From Lysobacter stagni (GTDB lineage: Bacteria > Pseudomonadota > Gammaproteobacteria > Xanthomonadales > Xanthomonadaceae), in assembly GCF_030053425.1 (NCBI RefSeq), contig NZ_JASGBI010000001.1, positions 2,860,001-2,924,000 on the forward strand: a stretch of 64,000 nt of DNA. Reading direction: 5' to 3'. A model generated the notes under the pieces. The model made no database searches. It saw nothing but the letters and a program-made list of their open reading frames with translations, and had not been told where the DNA came from. Positions 18,233 to 26,882 of this stretch are shown in pieces (the stretch's first letter is position 1; each line of letters starts with the position of its first letter). The position numbers were made by a program, and so were the translations under genes.

Positions 18233-19330
18233 ATGGCTTACGTATTGCCCCCTTCCTTTCCCCGCATTCTCGCAGCGCTTTGCATGGTTGCTGGCCTGGG
18301 GTTGATGCCAAAAGCAGAAGCGGCCATAACGTGCAAGAGCGGCCCCACGGAAGTCATCGTGAAACCTTGGGCCCAAACCGGTCTCGAGTGGGCGGTCACC
18401 AAGAACACGACCATCAATACGGCTATTGTCGAGTACACATACACCCTTCAGAAGACCGGAAGTACGGCAGAGGAAGTGGCGTTCGAGGCGCACTGGATCA
18501 ACGGCGCATCAAGCAGCTGGTACCCGGAGGCCAATGCACGGGGCTTCTTCGGCGGAGCTCAGGGCTACGGCCTATCGATGATGTTCGGCAATGGCAATTT
18601 CGTCACCAACGCGGGTCCTGCGTACTCGACAATGACCTTGCCATCGGCGGGCACGTATCAGCTGAAGACGACGGTGTACTACTCGTTGAAGAAGGTATCG
18701 GACACAACTACCGAAGGGCTCTTCGGAGTATTCGCTTCACCGCTGGCGTATTCGGCGCAGGTGAGAACGAACGGGAACTGGACCACCCCTTCTGGATGTC
18801 TGTCCGGCGCAGGGACCGACCTCCATACCCTCGCCCTTGGCGTTGGCCTACATCCTGCGGCGCCCAAACCTTCCGCGGTGTGCACGCTCAACAAGGGACA
18901 AGGAATCGCTATAAAGTTGCCCGCTGTTGAAGCCATCGCGATGAACAATCTCGGCGCCTTGCCCGTCAATTACCAAAAGCATGAGTATTCGCTGCACTAC
19001 GTCTGCACGGGCACCGGTGGAGTCGTGAATCCGAACTACCGGATCGGCCTGATTGGCACAAAGGCCGGTACCACGAACGCGCTCCAGAGTTCTAACCCGA
19101 ATGTCGGTGTGGTGGTGGAAGCCGTCGATAGCCGAGGAAGCGCGCCTCAGTCGCTTGTGCCGGGAAGCACCACCAGCGCTTCGCAGGTTCGCCTGTACGA
19201 CGCGGGCCAAAGTGGAGGTGCGACGATGAAGCTGCTCAGCTATCCAGTACGCAGCGCTGGACGTTCCGCGGGTGACGTCCAGCCCGGGGCGTTCAATGCC
19301 AATGGCACCCTGAGGGTCTTTACAGACTAG
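18233..19330 (+). CDS. Fimbrial tip adhesin-like subunit
   Basis: The product of 365 residues has a signal peptide ending PKAEA before AITCKSGPTE. Residues about 25-200 form a distinct N-terminal domain (VEYTYTLQKTGSTAEEVAFEAHW, GGAQGYGLSMMFGNG). The C-terminal 140 residues resemble a pilin domain, with cysteines in SAVCTLNKG and HYVCTGTGG. A longer frame opens at 18155 and overlaps the chaperone stop by four bases (ATGA). The ATG at 18233 gives a normal signal peptide and aligns with the paralogue at 34117, so I prefer it. A two-domain last gene of a chaperone-usher operon is usually the tip adhesin. Its receptor cannot be predicted. A frameshifted second copy is at 34117-35203. Confidence 0.82.
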   Translation: MAYVLPPSFPRILAALCMVAGLGLMPKAEAAITCKSGPTEVIVKPWAQTGLEWAVTKNTTINTAIVEYTYTLQKTGSTAEEVAFEAHWINGASSSWYPEANARGFFGGAQGYGLSMMFGNGNFVTNAGPAYSTMTLPSAGTYQLKTTVYYSLKKVSDTTTEGLFGVFASPLAYSAQVRTNGNWTTPSGCLSGAGTDLHTLALGVGLHPAAPKPSAVCTLNKGQGIAIKLPAVEAIAMNNLGALPVNYQKHEYSLHYVCTGTGGVVNPNYRIGLIGTKAGTTNALQSSNPNVGVVVEAVDSRGSAPQSLVPGSTTSASQVRLYDAGQSGGATMKLLSYPVRSAGRSAGDVQPGAFNANGTLRVFTD

Positions 19331-19385
19331 GTGGGTCCGCGTGCGGCTACGCGATTCCAGGCACTCACTATGCTGCCTGCTGAAA

Positions 19386-19413
19386 CGCCGCCTCGCCGAG
19401 CGTGGAGGCGGCG
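19386..19413 (+). terminator. Hairpin after the fimbrial operon
   Basis: CGCCGCCTC and GAGGCGGCG form perfect 9-bp arms with a 10-base loop, 55 bases after the last fimbrial gene. There is no T-run, so terminator function is only a possibility. Confidence 0.4.
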
Positions 19414-19548
19414 AGCGATGCAAGGTCCGGAGGTCATTCAGCAGCCCCTCGAAGTCGCCGTAGCTCGCGGCGGCCTAATGCGGCCTATCGGCAGTGAGCG
19501 AACATCGCCCCGGGTAGCGAACGGGGGCGGCTTACGACTGCGAGCCGA

Positions 19549-19740
19549 TCATTGGGGCCCATACAAGATCATGCTTCGTAAGCGCGGAAACCAACTGCCA
19601 TCGGGGCGGAGTACGTCGACCTCGAATGTCCACCTCTCCCTCAGCTTCGATCTCGCCACAGCGATTCTGATGGTGTGCCCTTTGTAGGAACGTTCGCATC
19701 CCTCAGCGGCCTCGGAAGGCGTCGATACGCGCACGTCCAT
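19549..19740 (-). CDS. Hypothetical small protein
   Basis: The product has about 63 residues and begins MDVRVSTPSEAAEGCERSYKG. It has alternating hydrophobic strands (HTIRIAVARSKLRERWTFEVDVLRP) and ends DGSWFPRLRSMILYGPQ. This layout resembles small beta-rich proteins of unknown function. An upstream start at 19812 would overlap the neighbouring gene's end at 19752, so the shorter form is preferred. The ribosome binding site is weak. I do not recognise it with confidence. Confidence 0.45.
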   Translation of the reverse strand: MDVRVSTPSEAAEGCERSYKGHTIRIAVARSKLRERWTFEVDVLRPDGSWFPRLRSMILYGPQ

Positions 19741-19751
19741 TCCTGCTGGAC

Positions 19752-20243
19752 CTACAACAACAAGCACTCTTTCGACAGGGGCGTTCTTACGATGTCGCCC
19801 GCTCCGACACAAACCAGCATGACCTCGTCGCCCTCCGCCAAGAGTGCGAGCGCGGCCAGGCTTTCCTCGTGGAACTGGAACTGGGGCTCTCCGAACTCGT
19901 TCTGCCCGCCACGAAGCGTCAGGTACTGATCGCCGAAAAAGTCGGTGTTAACGCCCGCGACCATGCCCGTGACCCGATAACGTTTCCCCTTATATTTGCT
20001 ATCCGCGGCGGAGGGGTTCTCCTCATAAGCACGCGCGAGCTCGACGGCTGCAACTTCGGGAAGCGCCTCCACTGCCTGCTGCCTGACGATTACGCCTTGC
20101 AAGGGGTTCTCGTCCCCATTGGGAGCGGCGCCGAGTCGAGCAACACCGCCAGCGTTCGGCCTGCCCTCTTCTGTGACCTTGCCGATCAAGCCGGCAACAA
20201 GCAGACCAGCAATGATGATCGCTAAACACCGCAACGACTTCAT
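19752..20243 (-). CDS. OB-fold (tRNA_anti-like) exported protein
   Basis: The 163-residue product begins MKSLRCLAIIIAGLLVAGL, a signal peptide or membrane anchor without a lipobox cysteine. The C-terminal half (YKGKRYRVTGMVAGVNTDF, then GDQYLTLRGG, LALLAEGDEVMLVCVGAG and LSKECLLL) has the strand order and the terminal cysteine of the tRNA_anti-like OB-fold family. The family's role is unknown. AAGGGGGG at a good distance supports the ATG at 20243 over longer starts. It lies downstream of a TonB receptor gene, but a strong hairpin separates the two. Confidence 0.75.
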   Translation of the reverse strand: MKSLRCLAIIIAGLLVAGLIGKVTEEGRPNAGGVARLGAAPNGDENPLQGVIVRQQAVEALPEVAAVELARAYEENPSAADSKYKGKRYRVTGMVAGVNTDFFGDQYLTLRGGQNEFGEPQFQFHEESLAALALLAEGDEVMLVCVGAGDIVRTPLSKECLLL

Positions 20244-20384
20244 GGCATCCCCCCTTCGTTGGCGCATCGGTGCGCCGTTGCCATCACGGCGACGCCGTTG
20301 GCGGCCCAGATTCACTACTTCCAAGGCCCGAAGATGGCGCCCCTGGTCCAGGCCCCACCCATGACGGAGGCCCGGAGGCCGAGG

Positions 20385-20414
20385 GGGCAAGCCCCGCTGC
20401 AGCGGGGCTTGCCC
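20385..20414 (-). terminator. Palindromic terminator after the TonB receptor gene
   Basis: A 30-bp perfect palindrome, GGGCAAGCCCCGCTG with its reverse complement, starts 12 bases after the receptor stop. It is the strongest hairpin in this part of the window. No T-run follows on either strand. Confidence 0.65.
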
Positions 20415-20426
20415 TTCGCTACCGCA

Positions 20427-23333
20427 TCAGAAGCGGTAGTTCACACCGGTATAGACGAAGCGGCCGATGTTGTCGTACTGGGCACTGCCCAGGCCGGTTC
20501 CGTACAAGTTGTACGGTGGCTCGCGATCAAACACGTTCCTGACACCAAGGTAGACATTCAGTCGATCGGTCGCATCGAAGCCAACTCGTGCGTCCGTGAA
20601 CGTCTTCCACTTCACCTTGATCGGATCCTGCATGTCCGGGTTGCTCGCATACTGCTCGTTCGTCACGAGAATCTGGCTGTCGACATAGCGCGTTCGAACG
20701 CTCGCCTTCCATGGACCACGTGCGTAGGCGAGCGTGAAGATCCCCTTCCAGGTCGGCGTGCTGGAGCCAAGGACGCCACGTCCATCAACCTCTTCGTCGG
20801 GGAAGCTCTGGAAGGGGTAGCTGAGGTACTCCTTCAGGTAGGTACCCTCCAGCTTTGCGGTCAAGCGCCCGTCGAACACGTTGTCCCAGACATAATCCAC
20901 TCCAAAATCAATGCCGCGTGCCTTGAGCTTACTAATGTTAAACGGGATGATTTGAAGGCCAGTGATCGCGTAGCGGTGTTCTGTTTCTCCCGCCATGTCA
21001 CGCGAGATGTTTGCGCAGAACTCATTGCCAATTCCGCCGACGGCATCGACACAGTGTTCGGCGATCTGCTGCCCGGTGATATAGCTGATGGCGTCCTCGA
21101 TCTCGATGTCCCAGTAGTCCACCGTAATGCCAAATCCAGGCAGGAACGTCGGCGTAAGCACCGCGCCCATTGTGAACGTCTTGCTGGTTTCCTCGGAAAG
21201 CTGCGGATTGCCGCCGGACAGTCCGCGCCGCGTGGAGGTGTCCTCTAGCGTCCAGCCAACTGGAATACCCAAGGCGCTGCAGTTGGCTTGGCGAAGCGCC
21301 GGATCGGCCCCGTGACGAATGTTTTGCGCTGAACACGGATCGCTTATCGTGTAGAAGTTCACCGATTGCGGATCGTAAAGCTCAGCGATGTTGGGCGCAC
21401 GTACCGCATTGGAGAACGTGCCGCGCAGTCGTACCGAATCGTTGGCGGCCCAATCCAGACCTGCCTTCCAGCTGAAGGTACTTCCCACCGTGGTGTAGTC
21501 GGACACACGGCCGGCCAGGCTCAAGCTGACGTTCTGTGCGAACGCCATGTCAGCCAGCAGAGGTACGTTGATCTCGGCGAAGGCCTCGCGGACCGAGTAC
21601 TCGCCACGCTGGTTCTGGATCGCATTGAGGAAGGTAAGGTCCGCCTGCTGCAAAGGATCGGTCGTCTGCTGGCTAGTCTCCTTTCGAAATTCGATACCGG
21701 ATGCCAGGCCGACCGACCCCGCCGGCATTGCAAACAGCTCAGTCTTGGCCAGCGTGGCACTGAAGACCTTCTGGGTCAGCTCGGTCCGACTCGGCGTACG
21801 CGTGTTGAACCAGGCAGCCGCTTCTGGCGACACCGCACCTTCACCGAAGATGCTCGTCGGGACACAACCCGCCAGCAGATCCTCGCCCGTCACTGGATCA
21901 ACCGGACCCGCGATTCCGTCACGTACGGAACGGCAGACGATGTTTCCGCCTGCATCGAACACTGCGTCGATCGATGCGTTGAAGCGATCGGGAATCAGGT
22001 TGTTGAGATTGGCTCGGGACTCGCTAGTGCGGCCGTAGTTGGCGCTGGCCTCGTACGACCAGTCAGTACCGAAGATGCCGCTGATGCCCGCGACGATGCG
22101 ACCTGTCTTCCGGGTGATGTCCTCTCCGCGGAACCCCGCATCGGTGTTGTTTCGGTTGATCCGAAGATTCGGGAGTCCATTCTCATCCATGAACTCGCCG
22201 AGCTCATCGCTAATATAGGCGTTGTCACGGGAAATCGAGTAGGTTCCAAAGGATGGCCCGGAGGTGGAGAAGGCCTTGATCTTGCTCTGGACCAACTTGC
22301 TTTCAACGAAGATGCGATGGTTATCGTTGAGGTCGAATCCGAGGTTGACATTGAGCGATCCAGTTCGGTTGCTTGGCTGCATTTGCCCATACTGATTCGG
22401 ATCCAGGCTGTCGCAATCGGTGCAACCACTGCGCACAGTGTCGACGAGGCCATCAAAGCGCTGGGGACGGAATCTCCCATCCGGATCGAAAACATAGCGG
22501 TCGTTGACCGTTTTGCCGTTGCGATCCACATCGAACACCCCCCCTGATGTATAGGTGTAGACGCTGGCGCCGCGTGTCAAGATCGTTCTGGCGTTCGTTG
22601 GATCGTTCGGATCGGTGAGGTAACGTTGGGAATCCCGACTGAAGTCCCGATCCCGAAGGTAAAGCGGATCCTGACTGTTGAACCCGGCAGACATGACGAA
22701 TTGACCGCGCCCATCTGCAAAGTCGGCACCACTGGTAACACTAAAGGCCCGCTCGTTGAATCCGCCTTCCTCGGATTGTCCGATCTGAGCGTTCAGCACC
22801 GTGCCTTCGAAGGACTTCTTCAGAATGAAGTTCACCACCCCGCTGACCGCATCTGCGCCATAGATTGCCGAGGAGCCCCCGGTGAGGATCTCAACGCGCT
22901 CCACCAAGGCGGCCGGAATGGTGTTGATATCCACTGCAGAGGACCCAACGGAGCCCCCGACGTGACGGCGACCGTTGACCAGAACCAGCGTTCTGTCGGT
23001 TCCAAGTCCGCGCAAGTCCAGCAGGTTCAGACCGGCGGTACCGATGAACCTGGTTGAGTTGCCCATGGAGAATGTCGTCGACATCTGCGGTAACGCGTTC
23101 ACGACATCGCCCAACGAGACCGCGCCTGTCGCCTTGATGTCCTCCGCGGTCAACGTGCCGACTGGGGAGGCCGAAAGATAGTCGACCCTGGGGATACGGG
23201 AACCGGTGACGGTTACGGTGTCGAGTTGCGTCGGCTCCCGGGCTTGGCTGTCGTCCTGCTCCTGCGCATGCACCGGTGTCCCGGCGAGAATCAGCACTGT
23301 CGCAATGGCAGTCGTTAAGCGGCTTCTATGCAT
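20427..23333 (-). CDS. TonB-dependent outer-membrane receptor
   Basis: The 968-residue receptor has a signal peptide (MHRSRLTTAIATVLILAGTP, cut after VHA). The TonB box region is LDTVTVTGSRIPR. The plug domain (about residues 45-175) includes LLDLRGLGTDRTLVLVNGRR and VERVEILTGGSSAIYGADAVSGVVNF. The long 22-strand barrel ends in the typical aromatic GVNYRF. The form is that of the large TonB receptors abundant in xanthomonads, which take up carbohydrates, peptides or metal chelates; nothing in the sequence or the neighbourhood shows the substrate. It stands alone on the minus strand with a strong hairpin after it. There is no nearby sigma/anti-sigma pair. Confidence 0.93.
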   Translation of the reverse strand: MHRSRLTTAIATVLILAGTPVHAQEQDDSQAREPTQLDTVTVTGSRIPRVDYLSASPVGTLTAEDIKATGAVSLGDVVNALPQMSTTFSMGNSTRFIGTAGLNLLDLRGLGTDRTLVLVNGRRHVGGSVGSSAVDINTIPAALVERVEILTGGSSAIYGADAVSGVVNFILKKSFEGTVLNAQIGQSEEGGFNERAFSVTSGADFADGRGQFVMSAGFNSQDPLYLRDRDFSRDSQRYLTDPNDPTNARTILTRGASVYTYTSGGVFDVDRNGKTVNDRYVFDPDGRFRPQRFDGLVDTVRSGCTDCDSLDPNQYGQMQPSNRTGSLNVNLGFDLNDNHRIFVESKLVQSKIKAFSTSGPSFGTYSISRDNAYISDELGEFMDENGLPNLRINRNNTDAGFRGEDITRKTGRIVAGISGIFGTDWSYEASANYGRTSESRANLNNLIPDRFNASIDAVFDAGGNIVCRSVRDGIAGPVDPVTGEDLLAGCVPTSIFGEGAVSPEAAAWFNTRTPSRTELTQKVFSATLAKTELFAMPAGSVGLASGIEFRKETSQQTTDPLQQADLTFLNAIQNQRGEYSVREAFAEINVPLLADMAFAQNVSLSLAGRVSDYTTVGSTFSWKAGLDWAANDSVRLRGTFSNAVRAPNIAELYDPQSVNFYTISDPCSAQNIRHGADPALRQANCSALGIPVGWTLEDTSTRRGLSGGNPQLSEETSKTFTMGAVLTPTFLPGFGITVDYWDIEIEDAISYITGQQIAEHCVDAVGGIGNEFCANISRDMAGETEHRYAITGLQIIPFNISKLKARGIDFGVDYVWDNVFDGRLTAKLEGTYLKEYLSYPFQSFPDEEVDGRGVLGSSTPTWKGIFTLAYARGPWKASVRTRYVDSQILVTNEQYASNPDMQDPIKVKWKTFTDARVGFDATDRLNVYLGVRNVFDREPPYNLYGTGLGSAQYDNIGRFVYTGVNYRF

Positions 23334-23733
23334 CCTTGAGTTCCTCGTACGTTTTGTATGCGCGGCATCTACTCGTCGCCCCTTACCCGGGCGAGCCGAT
23401 ATAGGCCTGCGCTATTGGCGAGACAGCATTCTGTGTTCGATGACAGGTGTCAGCGGAACTTGCTATGACTCGCACGTACGAAGTCGATCGACAATACGAA
23501 TAGTTGCAGAGTGCATTGCTTGCTACATGCACAGGGATTCTCGAAGCCTTGGGGCGAAGAACATGGCATATTTCAAACCAAGTTCGCGCTGCCATGCCTA
23601 TCTGCTGCACGCCCTCGAGCTTCCTGCTGACCAAGGACAGAACCGAACGACATGAAGTTGACTGGAATCAACTGCCGGCCCATCGAGGCGGCGCATGATC
23701 CCCCAAGCAATCCACCTCGTCCGATCACGTCGC
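23334..23733. other. Upstream region of the TonB receptor gene
   Basis: No supported gene. It presumably holds the minus-strand promoter of the receptor. I saw no convincing Fur-type palindrome. Confidence 0.45.
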
Positions 23734-24101
23734 ATGCGCACTCCTCTCAACATTCCGGTCCTACCCAACAGCGCGCTTGTGCGCCAGGAACCATTGCATG
23801 CTGAGATTGCAGGCCATATCGCCTCATTCGAGGCGGGTGGTGGGGTCGTGGAGCAGCTTGCGCATGACACCGTCGGCTGTAGAGGAAGCAGCTACTTCAA
23901 CGGGCGCATGGTCGGCGGCGCGGCAGAAATGAGGAGGTCCACTCCTACGTCACGGCGGACCGTTCGTCGCCGCGCCTAGCAGTGGCAGATGATGTGGTCT
24001 TCGCCAGCATCAGTTGGCGCGGCGGCTATGCGGAACAGTGCAAGCAAGTGACGGCTCTAACTGTGATCGACCGAATCGCTCCGTTCGGAGCAAGACAGTA
24101 G
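23734..24101 (+). pseudogene. Frameshifted hypothetical gene
   Basis: The first part reads MRTPLNIPVLPNSALVRQEP, then HAEIAGHIASFEAGGGVVEQL and SSYFNGRMVGGAAE. Near 23928 this frame degenerates. The next frame continues with NEEVHSYVTADRSSPRLAVA, then VVFASISWRGGYAEQC and VIDRIAPFGARQ before a TAG at 24099-24101. Joining the two frames by a single-base change gives one plausible protein of about 122 residues. The HAEIA.HIA.FEA.GG segment resembles a motif in small regulator-like proteins, but I cannot name the family. Either the gene is inactivated or the sequence has an error near 23928. Confidence 0.6.
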
Positions 24102-24121
24102 CTGCCCGACGGGCGCCAGCT
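24100..24121. terminator. Hairpin between convergent genes
   Basis: AGCTG and CAGCT enclose CCCGACGGG, giving an imperfect hairpin between the plus-strand frameshifted gene and the minus-strand gene ending at 24126. Short T-rich sequence follows on the plus strand. Confidence 0.4.
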
Positions 24122-24125
24122 TCTA

Positions 24126-24386
24126 TTACTTAGCGTCCGCTGCACACCTTCGCATTTCGTCCCACACGTGAAGGACGTCTTCTCGGAGCGTCACGAGCAG
24201 CACGTCTCGCGTATATGTGCCGACCTCATTCAGGACCAAGGGTCGTCGTCCGCGCATGGACTCCCTCCCATCCCAAAGGACGCGCCGCCGCTTCGACAAG
24301 TACAGTGTCCGAACCCTGCCAGCGGGCAGTGCGAGGAGCGCAAGCCACGCCTTCTCAACCTCGACCTCTATCGCTTCTGAACCCAT
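24126..24386 (-). CDS. Hypothetical protein of 86 residues
   Basis: The product begins MGSEAIEVEVEKAWLALLAL and contains basic strand-forming segments (RTLYLSKRRRVLWDGRES, then VGTYTRDVLLVTLREDVLHV). It is soluble, with no signal peptide. AGAGGT lies six bases before the ATG. It follows the 24399 gene by 12 bases and is probably co-transcribed with it. I do not recognise a family. Confidence 0.55.
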   Translation of the reverse strand: MGSEAIEVEVEKAWLALLALPAGRVRTLYLSKRRRVLWDGRESMRGRRPLVLNEVGTYTRDVLLVTLREDVLHVWDEMRRCAADAK

Positions 24387-24398
24387 CGTGCTACCTCT

Positions 24399-24815
24399 TC
24401 ATTCCTGGTCGCCTGGAATCACCGCGTTCTCGCGACCGGATCCATTTGCAGATTCTTCTGAGAGTGAGTCTCTAATCAATTCCACCAACTCGGGGGCCAT
24501 TCCAAGGCCAGTTGCCAGGATTGCGCCTCCCAGTACCAGCGCCCATCGCGACGGTGAAAGTGCGGATCTCCGCTTGGGGTCGGCACGGAAGAGGCGTCCA
24601 TTCCCGTATCCGGGTACGTTGACCAGTTCCCATCCTTTTGTCGCCAGCGCTGGATTGGCAACTCGATGTATCTGGCCATCTATCCGCGACGTTTGCCACC
24701 TTCCCGACTCGCGCTGGTAGCAAGGACAGTGATCGAAAGCGTGGACACCTCCATCAGAGTCATACGCAACCCAAGCGGTCCAGGCGCGAAGACATGGCTC
24801 GGAATGTCGAATCAT
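24399..24815 (-). CDS. Hypothetical protein with one C-terminal membrane helix
   Basis: The 138-residue product starts MIRHSEPCLRAWTAWVAYDS; a TTG five codons upstream is also possible. A hydrophobic stretch of about 18 residues (WALVLGGAILATGLGMA) follows a basic RRSALSPSR segment, so the N-terminal two thirds would be cytoplasmic and a short acidic tail would follow. The other frames here are also open, which lowers confidence. The choice rests on the coherent membrane segment and on the tight spacing to the gene at 24126. Confidence 0.5.
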   Translation of the reverse strand: MIRHSEPCLRAWTAWVAYDSDGGVHAFDHCPCYQRESGRWQTSRIDGQIHRVANPALATKGWELVNVPGYGNGRLFRADPKRRSALSPSRWALVLGGAILATGLGMAPELVELIRDSLSEESANGSGRENAVIPGDQE

Positions 24816-24830
24816 GTGGTTGCCTGCCAA

Positions 24831-25660
24831 TCGGGATTGGGAGCCGAACTAATCTTCGATGCACGGAGATGCGAGGTCTCCCGGCATCGCACGTACAAGA
24901 CCAAACCCATTGTCTGAGGTGCTACCCCTGTGACGGCGCGGACCACGCGAGGCCCTATGGCCCGCCTGAGCAGAGCCGGTGCACATTTCTTCACGTCGCC
25001 CGCCATGGGCGGCTGGGACGACCCGGAAAGACAAGATCGATGGGCGACGCAGTAGTACGCCCTCGCGGTTCTGAACCGAGAGAACTCTGCGCCGCCCATC
25101 GAGGGGCGCCGTTTTAACCCAGGAACCTGGAGGGAACGCAACGACTCGCAAGGCAGCACATCGACAACCACCAGAACCTGCCGGAGGAACTCAAACGGCG
25201 GCCGACGTCGCGTCAACGAATCTGCAGCCATGGGAGGGGCGAAGTGGCCACGGGAGTCGCGACGTCTGCCGTGCCCCTTGAAGATGAGAATGGTGTAAGC
25301 AGTCACCCTAGAACTTGACTGCGCGCAATATCGTTTGCGCCGGCATCGGCAGGAGGTATTTCCGACTTTGGTGGCCTACTTTCCACTGCGATGTGGCTGC
25401 CGGCACCGAATCGTTCTCGAACGGTCGCCAAGGCGCCCGATTCTTCCTCACGAGACGACGGCACTGGCACCTGCCAGAGAGCGATCGTCGGATCGCCATC
25501 TTGGCTTCAGGCGCGCGAATGGCATACAAGAACCTGTATTTTTCGCGCGCGTGATCGGCACGACACAACGCGCAAAACTTGCTCAGAACACCGTCGATAT
25601 AGTCGCCACACGCCCTTTGCATGGGCGCACATAGGCCGAGAACGGGGGGGTATCGAAGGT
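24831..25660. other. Long intergenic stretch
   Basis: No supported gene in about 830 bases. Open frames on both strands have no motif and overlap each other. It may be decayed coding sequence that I cannot identify. Confidence 0.4.
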
Positions 25661-25912
25661 ATGGTAAGCACTACCTCATGCAGTTCGCATACGGAGACGC
25701 CTGGCCTGAAGTGCCGTAGTTGCGGCAGCGATAGGTTCCGGCCCGTCGGAAGTGCGAGCGCCGATAACGAAGCGACCTGCGCCGTTTGCGGGGAGACATT
25801 CGCGATCTCGGCATTGCTCGATGATGCCCGCCAGTTCGACATGAACGAAGCAATCAGGCTGACAATAAAGGCCCAGCGCGAACTCGCACGAAGGGGGCTG
25901 AGCACCGCCTAG
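25661..25912 (+). CDS. Small zinc-ribbon protein
   Basis: The product has 83 residues. Two CxxC knuckles, CRSCGSDRF and CAVCGETFAIS, are 19 residues apart and define a zinc ribbon. A predicted helical tail follows (QFDMNEAIRLTIKAQRELARRG). The start at 25661 (MVSTTSCS) is the first ATG before the ribbon; longer in-frame versions run through low-quality sequence. Such proteins are cytoplasmic and may bind nucleic acid or protein. No partner is encoded nearby. Confidence 0.7.
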   Translation: MVSTTSCSSHTETPGLKCRSCGSDRFRPVGSASADNEATCAVCGETFAISALLDDARQFDMNEAIRLTIKAQRELARRGLSTA

Positions 25913-26012
25913 GATTGCCGATTCCGCAAGCCTTGCGACCACCTGATATGCGACTAGCTTTGCGTTCCCAGGCGAAGACGCTCATCGCGCTGTACGCGCT
26001 ACGGAGAATGAA

Positions 26013-26393
26013 ATGGACGACAAGATAATTCCGATTGAAATCGAGATGAATGACGACGGGACAGTGACGATCGAGCTTGGCGTCATGCGGGCCAGGTACT
26101 CCGTCAGCTTTATTGATGCGTTCATCGCGACTTTCCGTGAGGCGCGTACTGGCCACGTTCAATCAGCATTCCGAGAAGCTCCCAAGCCTGCAGTCATTGC
26201 CGTGGCAAACGCGGCGGAGTCGCCGGACTATTGCCTGTATCGGCACGCCTTATCCGACGGTTTGATCCTGGTATTGCGGCATCCAGACGTCGACTGGATT
26301 TCGTTCCAGCTGCCTCGCCGCCAAGCGGCGCACCTGAGAGATCATCTGGGGAGATTTCTTTCGTATCCTTCGGTCATTGCTGGTCGCGCGTAA
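26013..26393 (+). CDS. Conserved hypothetical protein, paralogue of the 2468 gene
   Basis: The product of 126 residues begins MDDKIIPIEIEMNDDGTV, and GGAGA lies just upstream. Its shared blocks with the 2468 product are described in that entry. The copies are 23 kb apart and differ at many positions, so the duplication is not recent. I do not know the function. Both copies lie in gene-poor stretches among other orphan families. Confidence 0.78.
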   Translation: MDDKIIPIEIEMNDDGTVTIELGVMRARYSVSFIDAFIATFREARTGHVQSAFREAPKPAVIAVANAAESPDYCLYRHALSDGLILVLRHPDVDWISFQLPRRQAAHLRDHLGRFLSYPSVIAGRA

Positions 26394-26522
26394 GTGGACG
26401 AAGCCTTGCGTTATCCGCCGAGAGCTCGCGGTTTGAGGCACGCCGACGGACGCCATGTCGCCTGAACGCGCATCGAAACTCTGCCGCATAACGTCACTGG
26501 GGGCACCAACTTCAATGACCCG

Positions 26523-26882
26523 CTAGGCGTCGTTTTGCCTGGATCTCGCCAGATCGATCGCTGCCTGAACTGCTGATCTCGCCAGAGGGCTGTTTCTCCA
26601 GCACCTAGAGCCCACCAAGCCAGCTACGCTAGCAACCACCTCAAGCACATCCGCGCCAGCGAGTTCCTGCAGTGAGTTGAACCCGATCTGCTCAAGGCGC
26701 TCGACCACCGTCGGACCGATGCCGCTGACAGACAGCAGTACCTCTCTTTCTTGCGGTGAGAATGCCACCAGGCGCCCTACCCTGTTATCCGTCTCACGAG
26801 CCACCTCCTTCGAAGCAGCGAAGCAGGCATCTCTCTCGTTGCGATTGACCTCACCAGCATTGCGTTGCGTCGTCCGTGCCAC
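26523..26882 (-). CDS. Helix-hairpin-helix domain protein
   Basis: The 119-residue protein starts at a GTG that overlaps the end of pilE by 32 bases. Residues about 47-85 form a helix-hairpin-helix pair: LLSVSGIGPTVVERLEQIG followed by FNSLQELAGADVLEVV. GIGP.. hairpins of this kind bind DNA backbones or act as protein modules. The rest is helical and charged. Its position after the type IV pilus cluster could suggest a link with competence, but that is only a guess. The GTG start is uncertain because no ATG is available. Confidence 0.65.
   Translation of the reverse strand: MARTTQRNAGEVNRNERDACFAASKEVARETDNRVGRLVAFSPQEREVLLSVSGIGPTVVERLEQIGFNSLQELAGADVLEVVASVAGLVGSRCWRNSPLARSAVQAAIDLARSRQNDA

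Noticed and set aside
20259-22547. Plus-strand frames of 329 and 393 codons
   Set aside because: Antisense to the TonB receptor gene, which has signal peptide, plug and terminal aromatic motif.
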